64,000 nt of DNA from Lithobates sylvaticus (Eukaryota > Chordata > Amphibia > Anura > Ranidae), in contig CM053032.1 of NCBI GenBank assembly GCA_028564925.1, positions 118,263,490-118,327,489 of the forward strand. The letters are read 5' to 3'. Under the pieces are notes generated by a model that was given only the letters and a program-made list of their open reading frames with translations, did not search any database and was not told the origin of the DNA. Made by a program: the position numbers and the translations under genes. How positions within the stretch are numbered: position 1 is the stretch's first letter; each line of letters starts with the position of its first letter. Shown here one piece after another: positions 1 through 10,377 of the stretch.

Positions 1-616
1 GTGTACTCTTAGGCCCTGCTCCCTTAGTAGAGCTATCACAGGGAGTAGAACCTTGGTAAACGTTCTTGGAGCCGTGGAAATCCCGAAGGGGAGGCTTCTG
101 AACTGAAAGTGGTGCCGATCTACCGCAAAGCGGAGAAACTTTTGGTATGAAGGGTGGATTGGGATGTGAAGATAGGCATCCTGCAGATCGATGGAGAGCA
201 TCCAATCTCCGATATTTATAGCCTGTAGGATTGATTGTAGGCTCTCCATCCTGAACGTCTCGACTCGGATTGATCGGTTTAGACCCTTTAGGTCCAGGAC
301 GGGACGGAGATCTCCTGTCTTTTTTCTCACCAGGAATAGGGGTGAGTAGACCCCTTTCCCCCTCTGTAGTAGGGGAACTTTTACTATGGCCTGTTTGTGC
401 TCGAGAGTTTGCACGTATTTGGTCATTAGCAGCCTTTTCTCTCGAGATGCTGGGGTTTTTGTAACGCAAAACCGGTTTCTTGGTCGTCTCCGGAATCTCC
501 ACCTGTGGCCCAATTGAACCGTGGCTACTGCCCAAGGATCTTTTATCATTTCCGCCCAGACCCGCTCGAACTTCGTGAGCCTGGCTCCCACTAAAGCTGG
601 TTGGGCGGACACACCT

Positions 617-1645
617 TCAAAAAGGTTTCTGATCTCCCGGGGTAGGGGTCTTAGGTTTCTGGAGCTTGAGGAAGGATGACTGGGGGTTCTTCCAGTTTTT
701 CCTATACTCCCTCCCGGGTCTGTAGGATCTAGCTTCCCTATACCTATCAGGGAGGTTACGCCTGAAGGTTGGTGGTCTCTGTTGCTTGGGCCTTCGGTCT
801 GAAGGGATCAAGCCTGACTTCCCGCCGGTGACCTTAGAAATGGCCGAGTCTAATTTTTCCCCAAAGAGGTTAGCCCCGTCAAAGGGAATTTTACACCAAT
901 TGGTCTTTGAGGCTGGGTCTGCCGACCATGGCTTCAGCCAAAGTGCCCTTCTGGCCGTCACTGAGCTAAGCATAGCCCTTGAGGTGGATCTTATTATATC
1001 CACTGAGGCCTCCGCTACGAAGTCGCCTGCGAGGGAGAGTTCCTGGAGGGCGGCAATTACCCTTTCCTGTTCTATTCCCTCTGCTACCAGCTTTTCTGCG
1101 TTGGAGGACCAACTAGAGATGGCTCTTCCGACAGCCGCTAGGGCTATTGCGGGTCGACATGCACCCCCTGCAGAAAGGTAGGACTTCTTCAGATCGAGGT
1201 CTATCTTCCTGTCTATCCCGTCTTTAAATGTGACTGCATCCTCGATTGGGAGGGTCACATGTCTAGCCAGACGCATCAGTGAGGAGTCCACTACCGGTGC
1301 GGACGTCAGGGGATTAGCATTAGGCTCCTTTAGGGGGTAGAGCTTTGTCAGCCTATTGCTGAGGTTGGCCTTCTTCTCAGGTTTCTGCCATTCTTCTTTA
1401 ATTAGATCCTCCAGCTCGTCGATAAACGGGAAGGTTTCCGGATCTTTTTTGAGATTTGGGAAGTATCTCTTCACCTTCTGAGGGGTCTCTTTTTCCTCGG
1501 CCCAATCTATAGCCTCCTTTATCGATTTAATGAAGGGCTCGACTAAGGTAAAATCGAATCCAGAAAACATTTCCGCGTCTTCGCTATCTGACAGGGGATC
1601 TGTCGTTTTAGGCGGAGAGGAAGCGGAGGACGAGGTGCCCTGCAT
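617..1645 (-). CDS. DIRS gag-like protein frame (342 aa)
   Basis: Open frame of 342 codons in DIRS copy 1. The protein has an acidic Ser-rich start (SDSEDAEMFSGFDFTLVEPF). A mainly helical middle follows with a conserved DSSLMRLARHVTLP segment and a run rich in Ala and Leu, and the C-terminus is basic and rich in Pro and Arg. This layout is that of DIRS gag proteins. The C-terminal domain of vertebrate LAP2-alpha (TMPO) is known to derive from this gag family, so database hits to lamina-associated polypeptide 2 are expected and should not be read as a host gene. The same FDF(T/A)LIEPF-like start recurs in DIRS copy 2 near 55.2 kb. The true start may lie further upstream. This is a fossil element part. 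Confidence 0.65.
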   Translation of the reverse strand: MQGTSSSASSPPKTTDPLSDSEDAEMFSGFDFTLVEPFIKSIKEAIDWAEEKETPQKVKRYFPNLKKDPETFPFIDELEDLIKEEWQKPEKKANLSNRLTKLYPLKEPNANPLTSAPVVDSSLMRLARHVTLPIEDAVTFKDGIDRKIDLDLKKSYLSAGGACRPAIALAAVGRAISSWSSNAEKLVAEGIEQERVIAALQELSLAGDFVAEASVDIIRSTSRAMLSSVTARRALWLKPWSADPASKTNWCKIPFDGANLFGEKLDSAISKVTGGKSGLIPSDRRPKQQRPPTFRRNLPDRYREARSYRPGREYRKNWKNPQSSFLKLQKPKTPTPGDQKPF

Positions 1646-2369
1646 AGCTCTGCTTGCTTCAGGCTCTGCGGATTGTAGTGGTAATTCCTTTGCTAACTCC
1701 CTTGGTTCTGGTTCTCTGTCTCTGGTTGCCTCATTGAAGCACGCGCGACAGGCCAGTTTTTCTGGCAGCGCTATTGCGCCGCAGATCCAGCAGGAATTCC
1801 CAGATGGACGCAGACCTTGTGCGTGTGAGGGGTGCCTGTGCGTAGGCGATCTCCTATGATAGGAATGGCCATGGCGGGAGTAGGACCTTGAGCGACTTCT
1901 TCTGCGGCTTGATCCGTAATCTCTGCGTCTTGAGCGGCTTCTACCGCGATCCGAGCGACTTTGTCTGTGGCCAGAGCGACTCCTTCTTGAGCGCCGGGAT
2001 GACCTTGATGACCTGGTAGGGCTGTGCAGGTTAGACAGCGTTAGTGGCAGGCTCTCTTTTTCCTCTTCTTACTTACCCGTCTTCCCCTCTTACCTAGTCG
2101 GTGGGCGATGGTCTGCTGGGGCAGCGGCCTCCATGAAGGAAATCTATTTAGGCAGGGAAGTCAGTGTAAGCATAGGTAAGAAGGGGTGCAGTGGTGAAAT
2201 GGGAAGAAAATTTACTAACCTTTAATATAAGCTAATAGGGGAGCAGGTGCAGCTAAATGAGTGATTTTGCAAAAAAAACGACAAAAATCTCTCTTTCTCC
2301 TGTGCAAAACAGCCACAGGGAAAGGAGATTCTGACACAGTTTAAATTTGGCGCCGTTCCCGACGCGCGG

Positions 2370-2392
2370 TGACGTCACTCCCGCGCATGCGC
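2370..2392. promoter_or_regulatory. CRE (TGACGTCA) plus NRF1 palindrome in DIRS leader
   Basis: A full palindromic CRE, TGACGTCA, lies at 2370-2377. The NRF1-type palindrome GCGCATGCGC follows at 2383-2392, and a second CTGCGCAGAAGCGC-like site lies near 2467-2481. They sit upstream of the gag frame in the DIRS leader, and the equivalent place in DIRS copy 2 (55988-56010) keeps the same arrangement. The motifs are seen directly; promoter function is inferred. Confidence 0.5.
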
Positions 2393-2934
2393 AGAAGCGC
2401 CGTGCGCGTCCCGGCGCCATTTTGGAGCCTGGCAAGGCTATAGGATGGATGTATTAGCCGCCCGCGCCTGCGCAGAAGCGCTGAGACACTCGGCGCCGGG
2501 CGGAAGTAACCTAGAGGGAGAGGGGAAGATGTCCCCAGCGTTCTGAACATGCCCTGGAACAAACAGAGTGCAGGAGAGACACATAAACCCCAAGAACCAT
2601 GGTGCAGGACAGGGTTGGAGGCCGCTGCATTATAAGCCTATTTAAGGCTTGTCAAGGTAAGAGAAGCATTTACATACCCCTGAGACCATCAGAGTGGGGT
2701 TCCCCCATTTAGCTCATTTAGAGGCTGTACAGGTAGGACTTCCACCCAGGAGAGGCTTGAACCTGGCTGGGGCGATAGCGGTAAGAGGTGCTGTTCTTGC
2801 GGTCTTGTCAGGTGAGGAAAAAAAGGAGAATGTAGGGGCGGGGATCCTCTCAAGGTTTAATAGCTACGCGGTCCTATCAGGTTGTGGGGGCGGAGCCACA
2901 ACCCATATGTGTATGCTGCCATGATGCGACAGGA

Positions 2935-5900
2935 AATGTATTTCAAAGAGAAACTAGATGATGGATAAGGTGATGAAAATAATGACATATAATGTGAGAG
3001 GGCTGAACTCTCCCCAAAAAAGGGACCGCTTATGGCACGAGGTGAGTCACCAGGAGGTGGACATAATTTTTCTACAGGAGACTCACTTCGGGCCAGGACC
3101 GGTCCCCAAACTACCAGTATTCCTATATAATCAGTGGTTCCATGCTACGTCCCCAATAGCGAGAGCAAGAGGAGTATCCATAGCCCTCGGGAAAACTTGC
3201 CCCATGAGGATAATTGAGGTGCAGGCGGACCCGGAAGGAAGGTTCATATTTATAAAAGGGGCTCTCCTGGGATCAATGTACACGCTGGCATCCATTTACG
3301 CACCAAATGTGGGCACGGCAGAATTTTTATTGAAAACATGGAAAAAGCTAGATGGGTTCAAGGAGGGGTGTGTGATTCTGGGGGGGGACTATAACATAAT
3401 TATGGACCCCGACCTAGACACTACATCGCAGAGAACTGGGCTACCATTCAAGATATGGAAACGGGTGAAAGAATATTTGAAACGAGTGCACTGGGTAGAT
3501 ACCTGGAGAGCACTCAATGAAGGAAAAAAAGATTACAGTTATTTTTCTAAAACCCATGGGGTATACTCAAGGTTGGATATCTTGATGGTAGACCAGTATT
3601 ATCTGGATAATGTACAAGAAGTAAAAATAAGTGCCATAACAATCTCGGACCACGCCCCAGTAGTCATGAGGTTCCGATCGTTACCCGGAGGTCAGAAGGA
3701 AAGAACTTGGAGATTAAACGAGTCACTATTAGATGACAATCAGATATCAGAAGACATAGAAAATAAATTGGTGGGCTATTTTGAAGAAAATAGATCGGGG
3801 GAAACATCAGAACAAGTAAGATGGGACGCCCATAAAGCAGTGGTAAGAGGAGTATTAATAGCCCATGGAATTAGGAAAAAGGGAGAAAATAAAAAGGAGC
3901 TGGAGGAACTGATTGGAAAGATATACAAAACGGAACAGAAACATAAAAACAGTAGGAACCCGGAGGAGGCCAGACAGCTGGAAAAATACAGATTAGAGTA
4001 TAATTTGCACCTGGATAGGAAAACGCAAAATAAATATAGATATGCGGCGCATAAATTCTATGAAAATGGGAATAAATGCGGGAAGCTGTTGGCTAACCAA
4101 CTTAAAAAACAACAAGAAATTTCCCACATACACGGTATCCAATCCAGGGACAAATTAATAACAGATACCAAATCGATAGCAAAAGAATTTGAAAATTTCT
4201 ATAAAAAATTATACAATATAAAAATGGAAGGGGGAGATGGGGATAAGAAGGAACAAGCTGAAAGAATTAGGGAATACATCAGAGAAGCCTCACTGCCGAA
4301 CTTGGCTCGAGATGTGGTAGAGGGGATGGAAGTGCAGATAACCGAGGAAGAGATAAAAGGCATAATAGAAAGTCTCCCTAATGGTAAGAGCCCGGGCCCT
4401 GACGGGTTGACGAGCGCATATTATAAAAAATTTAAAAACATACTAGCAACACCGCTAAGTGAATACTTTAATCAGATAACAGTTAACCAGAGAATGTCCC
4501 CGGAATCCCTGACAGCCTTCCTGACAGTAATCCCAAAACAAGGAAAAGACCCGAAATACTGCTCTAATTACAGACCCATCTCCCTCTTGAATACAGACAC
4601 GAAACTATTAGCAAAGATCCTAGCAAACAGACTACAAGAAAAAATAACAAGGGTGGTACATAACGATCAGACAGGTTTTATGGTAGGCAGAGAGGCTAAA
4701 GACAACACTATAAGAGCTATACACCTGCTACACTGGATGCAGAATGGCCCTCAAAAGAGCCCAAGAGTTGCTCTGTCAATGGATGCCGAAAAGGCCTTTG
4801 ACAGAGTAAACTGGGTCTTCATGCTAGAGGTATTAAGGGAGATGGGACTGGGAGAGCGGATGATGGGATGGGTGACAGCACTATACACCGGACCAAAAGC
4901 ACGGGTTAAAGTAAACGGGACACTGTCAGAGGGATTTGAAATCACAAACGGAACAAGACAGGGCTGCCCACTGTCCCCCTTATTATTCTCACTGGTATTA
5001 GAACCCTTCCTATGCAAAATAAGGGAAAACAGTAGGATAAAGGGAGTAGAAATGGGTATAAAGGAATACAAGGTCTCAGCATATGCTGATGATCTACTAT
5101 TCTTCCTATCAGACCCACAAGAGTCAGTGAGAGAGGTAATGGGGGAGGTGAAGAGATTTGGAAATCTCTCAAATTTCAAGATTAATGTGGAGAAATCGAT
5201 AATATTACCGATACATATATCAAGAGATTTGAGAACAAAAATACAAAATAATTACCCATTTGAGTGGCAAGAAAAATCACTGTTTTATCTGGGAGTACAT
5301 ATCTCAGCAGATGTAAAAACAATGTTCGAACAAAATTATACCCCTCTATTAGTAAGGATAGAAGAAGACCTGAAGAAATGGAAAGGAAAGATATTTACCT
5401 TATTCGGTAGAATAAATACGATAAAAATGAATATAGTGCCTAGGCTCCTATACGTCCTATATACACTACCAATCCCAGTACCCCATTTTTTTTTTAGAAA
5501 AATACGGAAAATATTCACGGCTTTCATATGGGAAAATGGGAGAGCAAGGCTAGCACATAAGATCTTATGTAGGAACAAGGGAGAAGGTGGGGTAGGCCTA
5601 CCGGATATGCTAAAATATTACAGAGCAATGACATTAGTTAGAATCTTGAACTGGTGTCATGATCAGGATAAGAAAGCATGGGTGCTGCTGGAAAAGAATC
5701 TGGCCGGCAGAGACTTAGCAGGGGCACCATGGATACCAACTAAAGATAGGGGGCTATCGGAATGGATATCACCATTAACGAAGAACACGCTGTCGGTATG
5801 GGACAGAATGAACAAAACGGGAAGATATGCCCCGAAAATATCACCCTTAGCCCCATTGGGTGGGTATCCATGGTTCCCTCCAGGTGAGGAGAAAGGAGCG

Positions 5901-7791
5901 CTAGGACCCTGGGAAACAGAAGGAAACACGATGAGTTTAAAATACGCCCCGGATGGGGTTCTCCTGTTACAGAGGGACCTAGAATCAAGGTATGGAAGCA
6001 CGAGCTGGACGGGGTGGAGGTATAATCAAATGAAACAGTTTTACAAGAAAAAAGATAAACAAATCAGATCACAGGATTCCTTAACGGTGTTCGAGAAAAT
6101 GTGTATAGATATATCAAAGCCCAACCATCTATTATTTCAAATGTATAAAATTGTACTTAGCGAGGAGGAAAATACAATACCATACTTTATAAGGGAATGG
6201 GAAAGAGAATTAGGGTACAAATTCACGACACTACAAATAAAAAGGGTAATAGAAGCCACTTACTCATCGTCAACAAGCTCAGCCATACAGGAAATGTCAT
6301 ATAAATTTTTAACCAGATGGTATAGAACCCCTGCCCGATTGGCACAAATATACCCAACCGCAGAGAGCTCCTGTTGGAGAGGATGCGGAGAAAAGGGAAC
6401 TCACCTCCATATATGGTGGACCTGCCCTGAGATAAAGAAATATTGGGGTGAAATAGCCCCATGGATCAGGAAAATGGAAAAAGAGAAGATGGAGATGAAA
6501 CCAGAACATTACCTGTTCCATGGGGCTATGAACACCAAGGCAGTACACAAAGAAAATATAATACAGCATTTACTGAACGCAGCTAAAAAACTAATACCAA
6601 GAAATTGGAAACAGATCAAGGGCCCAACATTGGAGGACTGGAAAAGAGAGGTAGATAAAATCCAAGAAGCAGAGAGGTGGGTATATAAAACGAGAAATAA
6701 ACAAGAGAAATATGATGCTATCTGGGAGGGATGGGAAGAACAGGCTAAGGAAATAGAAATTGAAATACAAATCAGGAAAAGCGAAGGGGACTGAAGTAAA
6801 TAGATGGGGAGGAGACCACAACCTGGGAAACCTATAAAAAAAATTTTTTATGTCTTTTGTCTTAAAAATAGAAATGTATAAGGAATTGCTGAATACTAAG
6901 TTGAGGGATGCTTGTTGTGGAGGGAGAGGGGCGCTCTCGGCGGCCGGGGACCATAGGGATGAGGAGCAAATTAAAACCTTTTACATTTTTTTTTTTTTTT
7001 GCGGACACCCCCACAAACACAAGACAAACTACACTTAACTAGGTAGGTAAAAGGATGGGGTATAAGGAGAAAATAACACTTAGATTGAGTGGTGTGTAGG
7101 GAGGGGAGGGGTAACAGGGGGAGGTTAAGAGGGGAAATTTGAGATGGAAACACGGACCGCGGAGTAATTGGGAAACGCACACTCCCACAAGGAAATATTT
7201 AGGGAGGAACGAGCTTTCTCCCCCTAATCAAACAAACACATATAAACATATACATACATATATATACATAGTATGTCTTTCTTTTCTAATTTTTTTTTTT
7301 TTTTCTTCTTTCTCTTTTTTTCTCACCACAAACTAAGGAAAACCACACTTGAGTGGGAAGGCACAAGGATGGAGCACTGAGAGAAAGCAACACAACACTT
7401 AATGGAGTAGAGTATAGAGGGAGGGAGGGGGGGGAGTAAGGGGAAGACCGAGAGGGAGGGCGGGAGACCCTGATTTTGGCCGGGGGAGACTGTAGGACAC
7501 TTAAACACTTTTATTCAACAGGTGGGAAGACACTAAGGACACGTAGTAAAAAAGTAAACAAATATTATTTTGGGATATAGGGGTTATATCACCTGAATTA
7601 AAGAACCGGAAGGTTGTTTTTTTTTTTTTTTTGGCTTTTTGCTGCTCCTCTCCCGGGGGACGGGGGCCGCTGGAAGGGCCAATCTTCAGACCACGGGGGT
7701 ATTAAATGACTGGATAGACTAAGGATATGCAATCAGCAAAATGTAAACTGCATAAATAAAACTATCAATAAAGATTTAATTATAAAAAAAA
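2935..7791 (+). mobile_element. L1-clade LINE, ORF2 intact, ORF1 absent
   Basis: Non-LTR retrotransposon lying directly against DIRS copy 1. It has a complete ORF2 (2958-6794) and a 3' UTR of about 1 kb with G-rich polypurine runs near 7090-7130 and 7420-7470, which is typical of L1 3' UTRs. The end carries AATAAA-like signals and a short A tail at 7783-7791. No ORF1 is present: only about 23 bases separate ORF2 from the DIRS terminal sequence, so the copy is 5'-truncated almost exactly at ORF2. I could not find a convincing target-site duplication. Confidence 0.9.
2958..6794 (+). CDS. L1 ORF2 protein: endonuclease-reverse transcriptase (1278 aa)
   Basis: Uninterrupted frame with the full L1 ORF2 layout. 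An N-terminal apurinic-type endonuclease carries YNVRGLN (about residues 10-16), QETHF (about 41), GGDYN (about 140), SRLDIL (about 205) and SDHAPVV (about 230). The reverse transcriptase follows with GKSPGPDG, NYRPISLLN, the catalytic SMDAEKAFDRVNW, GTRQGCPLSPLLF and the YADDLLFF box at about residue 709. The C-terminal part has a Cys-His cluster (CWRGCGEKGTHLH then WWTC) near residue 1140. The protein nicks target DNA and copies its own mRNA at the nick. NYRPISLLN with the TKLLAKILANRL context puts it in the L1 clade rather than Tx1, CR1 or L2. The start was chosen as the first of two adjacent ATGs; the length fits the family. An intact frame suggests a recent insertion. Confidence 0.92.
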   Translation: MMDKVMKIMTYNVRGLNSPQKRDRLWHEVSHQEVDIIFLQETHFGPGPVPKLPVFLYNQWFHATSPIARARGVSIALGKTCPMRIIEVQADPEGRFIFIKGALLGSMYTLASIYAPNVGTAEFLLKTWKKLDGFKEGCVILGGDYNIIMDPDLDTTSQRTGLPFKIWKRVKEYLKRVHWVDTWRALNEGKKDYSYFSKTHGVYSRLDILMVDQYYLDNVQEVKISAITISDHAPVVMRFRSLPGGQKERTWRLNESLLDDNQISEDIENKLVGYFEENRSGETSEQVRWDAHKAVVRGVLIAHGIRKKGENKKELEELIGKIYKTEQKHKNSRNPEEARQLEKYRLEYNLHLDRKTQNKYRYAAHKFYENGNKCGKLLANQLKKQQEISHIHGIQSRDKLITDTKSIAKEFENFYKKLYNIKMEGGDGDKKEQAERIREYIREASLPNLARDVVEGMEVQITEEEIKGIIESLPNGKSPGPDGLTSAYYKKFKNILATPLSEYFNQITVNQRMSPESLTAFLTVIPKQGKDPKYCSNYRPISLLNTDTKLLAKILANRLQEKITRVVHNDQTGFMVGREAKDNTIRAIHLLHWMQNGPQKSPRVALSMDAEKAFDRVNWVFMLEVLREMGLGERMMGWVTALYTGPKARVKVNGTLSEGFEITNGTRQGCPLSPLLFSLVLEPFLCKIRENSRIKGVEMGIKEYKVSAYADDLLFFLSDPQESVREVMGEVKRFGNLSNFKINVEKSIILPIHISRDLRTKIQNNYPFEWQEKSLFYLGVHISADVKTMFEQNYTPLLVRIEEDLKKWKGKIFTLFGRINTIKMNIVPRLLYVLYTLPIPVPHFFFRKIRKIFTAFIWENGRARLAHKILCRNKGEGGVGLPDMLKYYRAMTLVRILNWCHDQDKKAWVLLEKNLAGRDLAGAPWIPTKDRGLSEWISPLTKNTLSVWDRMNKTGRYAPKISPLAPLGGYPWFPPGEEKGALGPWETEGNTMSLKYAPDGVLLLQRDLESRYGSTSWTGWRYNQMKQFYKKKDKQIRSQDSLTVFEKMCIDISKPNHLLFQMYKIVLSEEENTIPYFIREWERELGYKFTTLQIKRVIEATYSSSTSSAIQEMSYKFLTRWYRTPARLAQIYPTAESSCWRGCGEKGTHLHIWWTCPEIKKYWGEIAPWIRKMEKEKMEMKPEHYLFHGAMNTKAVHKENIIQHLLNAAKKLIPRNWKQIKGPTLEDWKREVDKIQEAERWVYKTRNKQEKYDAIWEGWEEQAKEIEIEIQIRKSEGD

Positions 7792-8040
7792 AGCCAGTCA
7801 ATCACATCCTATGCATACCATGACTGGATTAGTGTATCACTGTGGCCAAGGAAATGTAGAATTGCCTGACCTCTGCTCTATTCAACGATACGACCTCTTT
7901 GTGGTGTGGGACCTGCTTGAGGAGCCAATTTCCTCCTATACCTCCACCCTCACTGTTGCTTTTATGCCTACATGCCCTTTTGGGTATATTTTCAAATACA
8001 GCTCTAACCGTTTTTTTTAGTTATTATTGCTACAGGGCAT
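7792..8040. other. Unassigned sequence after the L1 A tail
   Basis: About 250 bases of AT-rich, non-coding sequence. I recognise no gene or repeat in it. Confidence 0.5.
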
Positions 8041-8280
8041 GCAAAGAATGTCATATAGTTAGTCTGGTTGAAAAAAAGACACAAGTCCATCTAGTTCAGC
8101 CAATAAAAGGAGGAAAATACTATTTTGTATACACAATCCTATACCCACAGTTAATCCTGAGGAACGCAAAAACCCCAGCAAAGCATGATCCAATTTGCTC
8201 CAGCATGGGAAAAAAATCCTTCCTGATCCCCCAAGAGGCAATCAGATATTCCCTGGATCAACTTTACCTAATGTAAGATA
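8041..8280 (-). mobile_element. CR1/L2-type LINE 3' tail fragment
   Basis: Minus-strand copy of the 3' tail also found on the plus strand at about 58735-58920. Shared landmarks, read on the minus strand, are a TTGCCTCTTGGGGGATCA-like block, GCAAATTGGATCATGCTTTG, AACTGTGGGTATAGG and the closing run TTTTTTTCAACC(A)ACTA. No coding part is left. Confidence 0.7.
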
Positions 8281-8500
8281 GTGTTTTTCGATTTACACTG
8301 TTTTTAATATTTGTATTTTTTAAAATTATATTTCAAACAATGCTGTTGGGTGCATCTTGGGTATTCCAGGCCCATCCCTTTGTCCCAATATCCGTCGCAG
8401 GGGATTGCCCTGCCAAATGGCCACCGATGTTGCCTACTTTTGATGCATATTTATTTTTACACATTGCTATTACCATATTCTCCTTATCTGAGCCTCGGCT

Positions 8501-8535
8501 GGCCCTGAAAAAGCTTTATGAGAAACGTGTTGGCT
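8501..8535 (+). ncRNA. Degenerate hammerhead-like motif
   Basis: Reads GCC, then CTGAAAA (consensus CUGANGA, with the conserved G changed), a weak stem II, GAAA, CGTG, TT, and GGC closing stem I with GCC. It matches the pattern of the better sites in this window but is probably inactive. Confidence 0.3.
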
Positions 8536-8954
8536 TAGAGAATCCACCATTATGCAATACCTACTATTGTATTTTTTATGTACTAAACAGTCAGTGATGA
8601 GGAGATGGCAATAATAGGGATGAATGTTTAGGATCTAAATGATATATTTATATTTTAATTAGTGATGGGCACGATGTTCGAGTCAAACATAAGTTATGGG
8701 GCAAATTTGAGTGCTGCGGAATGCAACATAATGCATTGCGAGATTGCATTTAGCCAATCATTGCTCAGGGGGCTAAGTCCATGCCCCACACTGTATAAGG
8801 CTGCTTACACAGCGGCCGTATATAGTGTAATGAGAGAACGTTAGCTAGAGGCAGGTTAGTTAGTGGCATTTAGGCAGTTTAGTATTGTAAATTTGGGGGT
8901 TGTTTAGCTTAGTGTAGAGCCTACCAGTGAGCAGAGTCCACTCCACATATGCCG

Positions 8955-9215
8955 TTTTAAGGGCTTGTAGGCCCACTTTTATTAAAGAAAGAAAATGTCC
9001 ATCCAGAATTCCCACGCAGGGGTTTCAACTTCACAGCAGTAATGTAGTGTGACATTGGGGTGTTTAGCTCAAGTGGATAGATGCATTTTTGGTGCAGTGA
9101 GTCCTCATCAGACAGGCATATATAGTTAAGGGCCTGGTAGCCCACGTTTATTAAAAGGGAAAAACAAAAGTCCATCCAGAAATCCCACGCAGGGGTTTAA
9201 CTTCATTAAGCACTC
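8955..9215. repeat. Pair of direct repeats, about 80 bp each
   Basis: The block with cccac(t/g)tttattaaa, gtccatccagaa and cccacgcaggggttt occurs at about 8968-9035 and again at about 9128-9205, some 160 bp apart. A weak hammerhead-like motif lies between them on the minus strand (9079-9115: CTGATGA, GG..CC, AAAA, ATGCATC). Confidence 0.6.
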
Positions 9216-9224
9216 ATAAATGAA

Positions 9225-10224
9225 AAACATACCAAGCCACCTGGCTCTCTCTTGTCAGCAGTTCCTCTGCTTGCTCTCAACAGAGTTGATTCCTTCCAGC
9301 CCCCTGGACTCACTGGCTTCCTTAGTCTTCCCAACTCTCAAGGCTGTCCAGCCTTTCCCAGTCTCTGGGCAAAGAATCCCCCTTACACAGGGATGACCCC
9401 TCTACAGACACAGGTCTGTCTTCATACAGCACCAGCTGCAGCAAGCTGCTCACACTACACCATCCTCCACTCACCAGCCTCTCATGATATGGTCTGTGTG
9501 CAGCTGGGTACACACCTTGCTTGCTATCCTCAAGACCCGGACACAGGGTTGGAGATCCCATCCCACCCATGACTCTCAGGGATCTCCAAACTACAGACTC
9601 CCATCCAGAACTAGCAAAACCTGGAGAAAACTGAGAGAGCAGTTTTCTCCATTTAAATTATACAGTCTGTAGTCTTGCAGTCCGCAGATATGCAAACTCT
9701 GTGTCTCTTTTACCTCTAATTTCAAAGGGACAGAGCCTCGCTCTGCCACAGTAGTAATAAACAAAAATTACCAAGCCACCTGGCTCTCTGGTCAGCTCTG
9801 CTGCTCGGGCTTTGCTTCAGCCCTCTTGGCTTTATAACGGAGTTCCTGTACAAACCCTGTACCTCAGCACTTTTTTCCAGCTTCCTTGCTGTTCCAGCCT
9901 ACAGGTTTCTCCCTTGCTCGCCTGGACTCCTCGGGAGGGTGGAGCCCACAACCCTGGTCCTGGCTCTGCTATAAGCCCAGGACCCACCTGCCCAATCAAC
10001 AAGCCAGACTCCTGGCTGTTCCCAAAACCCGGTCCCAGGATTGGAGATTCCATCCCACCCAGATCACTATGAAATCTCCAGGCTCCAGGTCCCCAACTGG
10101 ATTTTACCAACCACAGAGGAAACTGATAAAACAGTTTCCCCCAAACTAAATAATCCTCCTGGAGCCTCTCAACCTGCCTATTTGAGAATCCTGGGGGACA
10201 ATCACTAGGACAGGGATCCATACT
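9225..10224. repeat. Two tandem units of about 530 and 460 bp
   Basis: Unit 1 (about 9227-9758) and unit 2 (about 9764-10224) both begin with ccaagccacctggctctc. Both later carry a ccgg..ggttggagat..catcccaccca block and a tail rich in gagaaaactg/gaggaaactg and cagttt(t/c)c. The units have diverged by indels. There is no coding sequence and no family I recognise. Confidence 0.55.
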
Positions 10225-10225
10225 G

Positions 10226-10238
10226 TCACAGTATAAAT

Positions 10239-10280
<42 letters not shown>

Positions 10281-10326
10281 ACTGTGTATACAGTGTAGTC
10301 TATAGACTATATATACAGTGCAGGCA

Positions 10327-10374
<48 letters not shown>
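10226..10374. repeat. (TA)n microsatellites with a cagtgtag/gtgcaggcagt minisatellite
   Basis: Two long TA runs flank short units built on tatacagtgcaggcagt and cagtgtagtctata. The same units reappear at 13780-13915. The palindrome and the Tc1 element therefore seem to have landed inside one simple-sequence tract. Confidence 0.8.

Positions 10375-10377
<3 letters not shown>

Larger units (their letters stand above)
1..2934 (-). mobile_element. DIRS-type tyrosine-recombinase retrotransposon, 5' part (copy 1)
   Basis: Fossil DIRS element read on the minus strand and cut by the window edge. Bases 1 to about 610 match, in sense and order, the reverse transcriptase region of the second DIRS copy at 54.8-55.2 kb. 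A gag-like frame follows at 617-1645, with more low-complexity Arg/Ser coding-like sequence to about 2030. Then comes a GC-rich leader with a CRE and NRF1-like sites. The terminal segment near 2880-2934 (gtatgctgccatg and a gcgacaggaaa-like stretch) resembles the terminal repeat of copy 2 at 52.2-52.4 kb. The recombinase end lies outside the window. It looks moderately old. The family is well supported; the exact outer end is uncertain by some tens of bases. Confidence 0.8.

Noticed and set aside
4751-6821. Minus-strand frames of 76-142 aa across the L1 ORF2
   Set aside because: Antisense shadows of an intact ORF2; no motifs.
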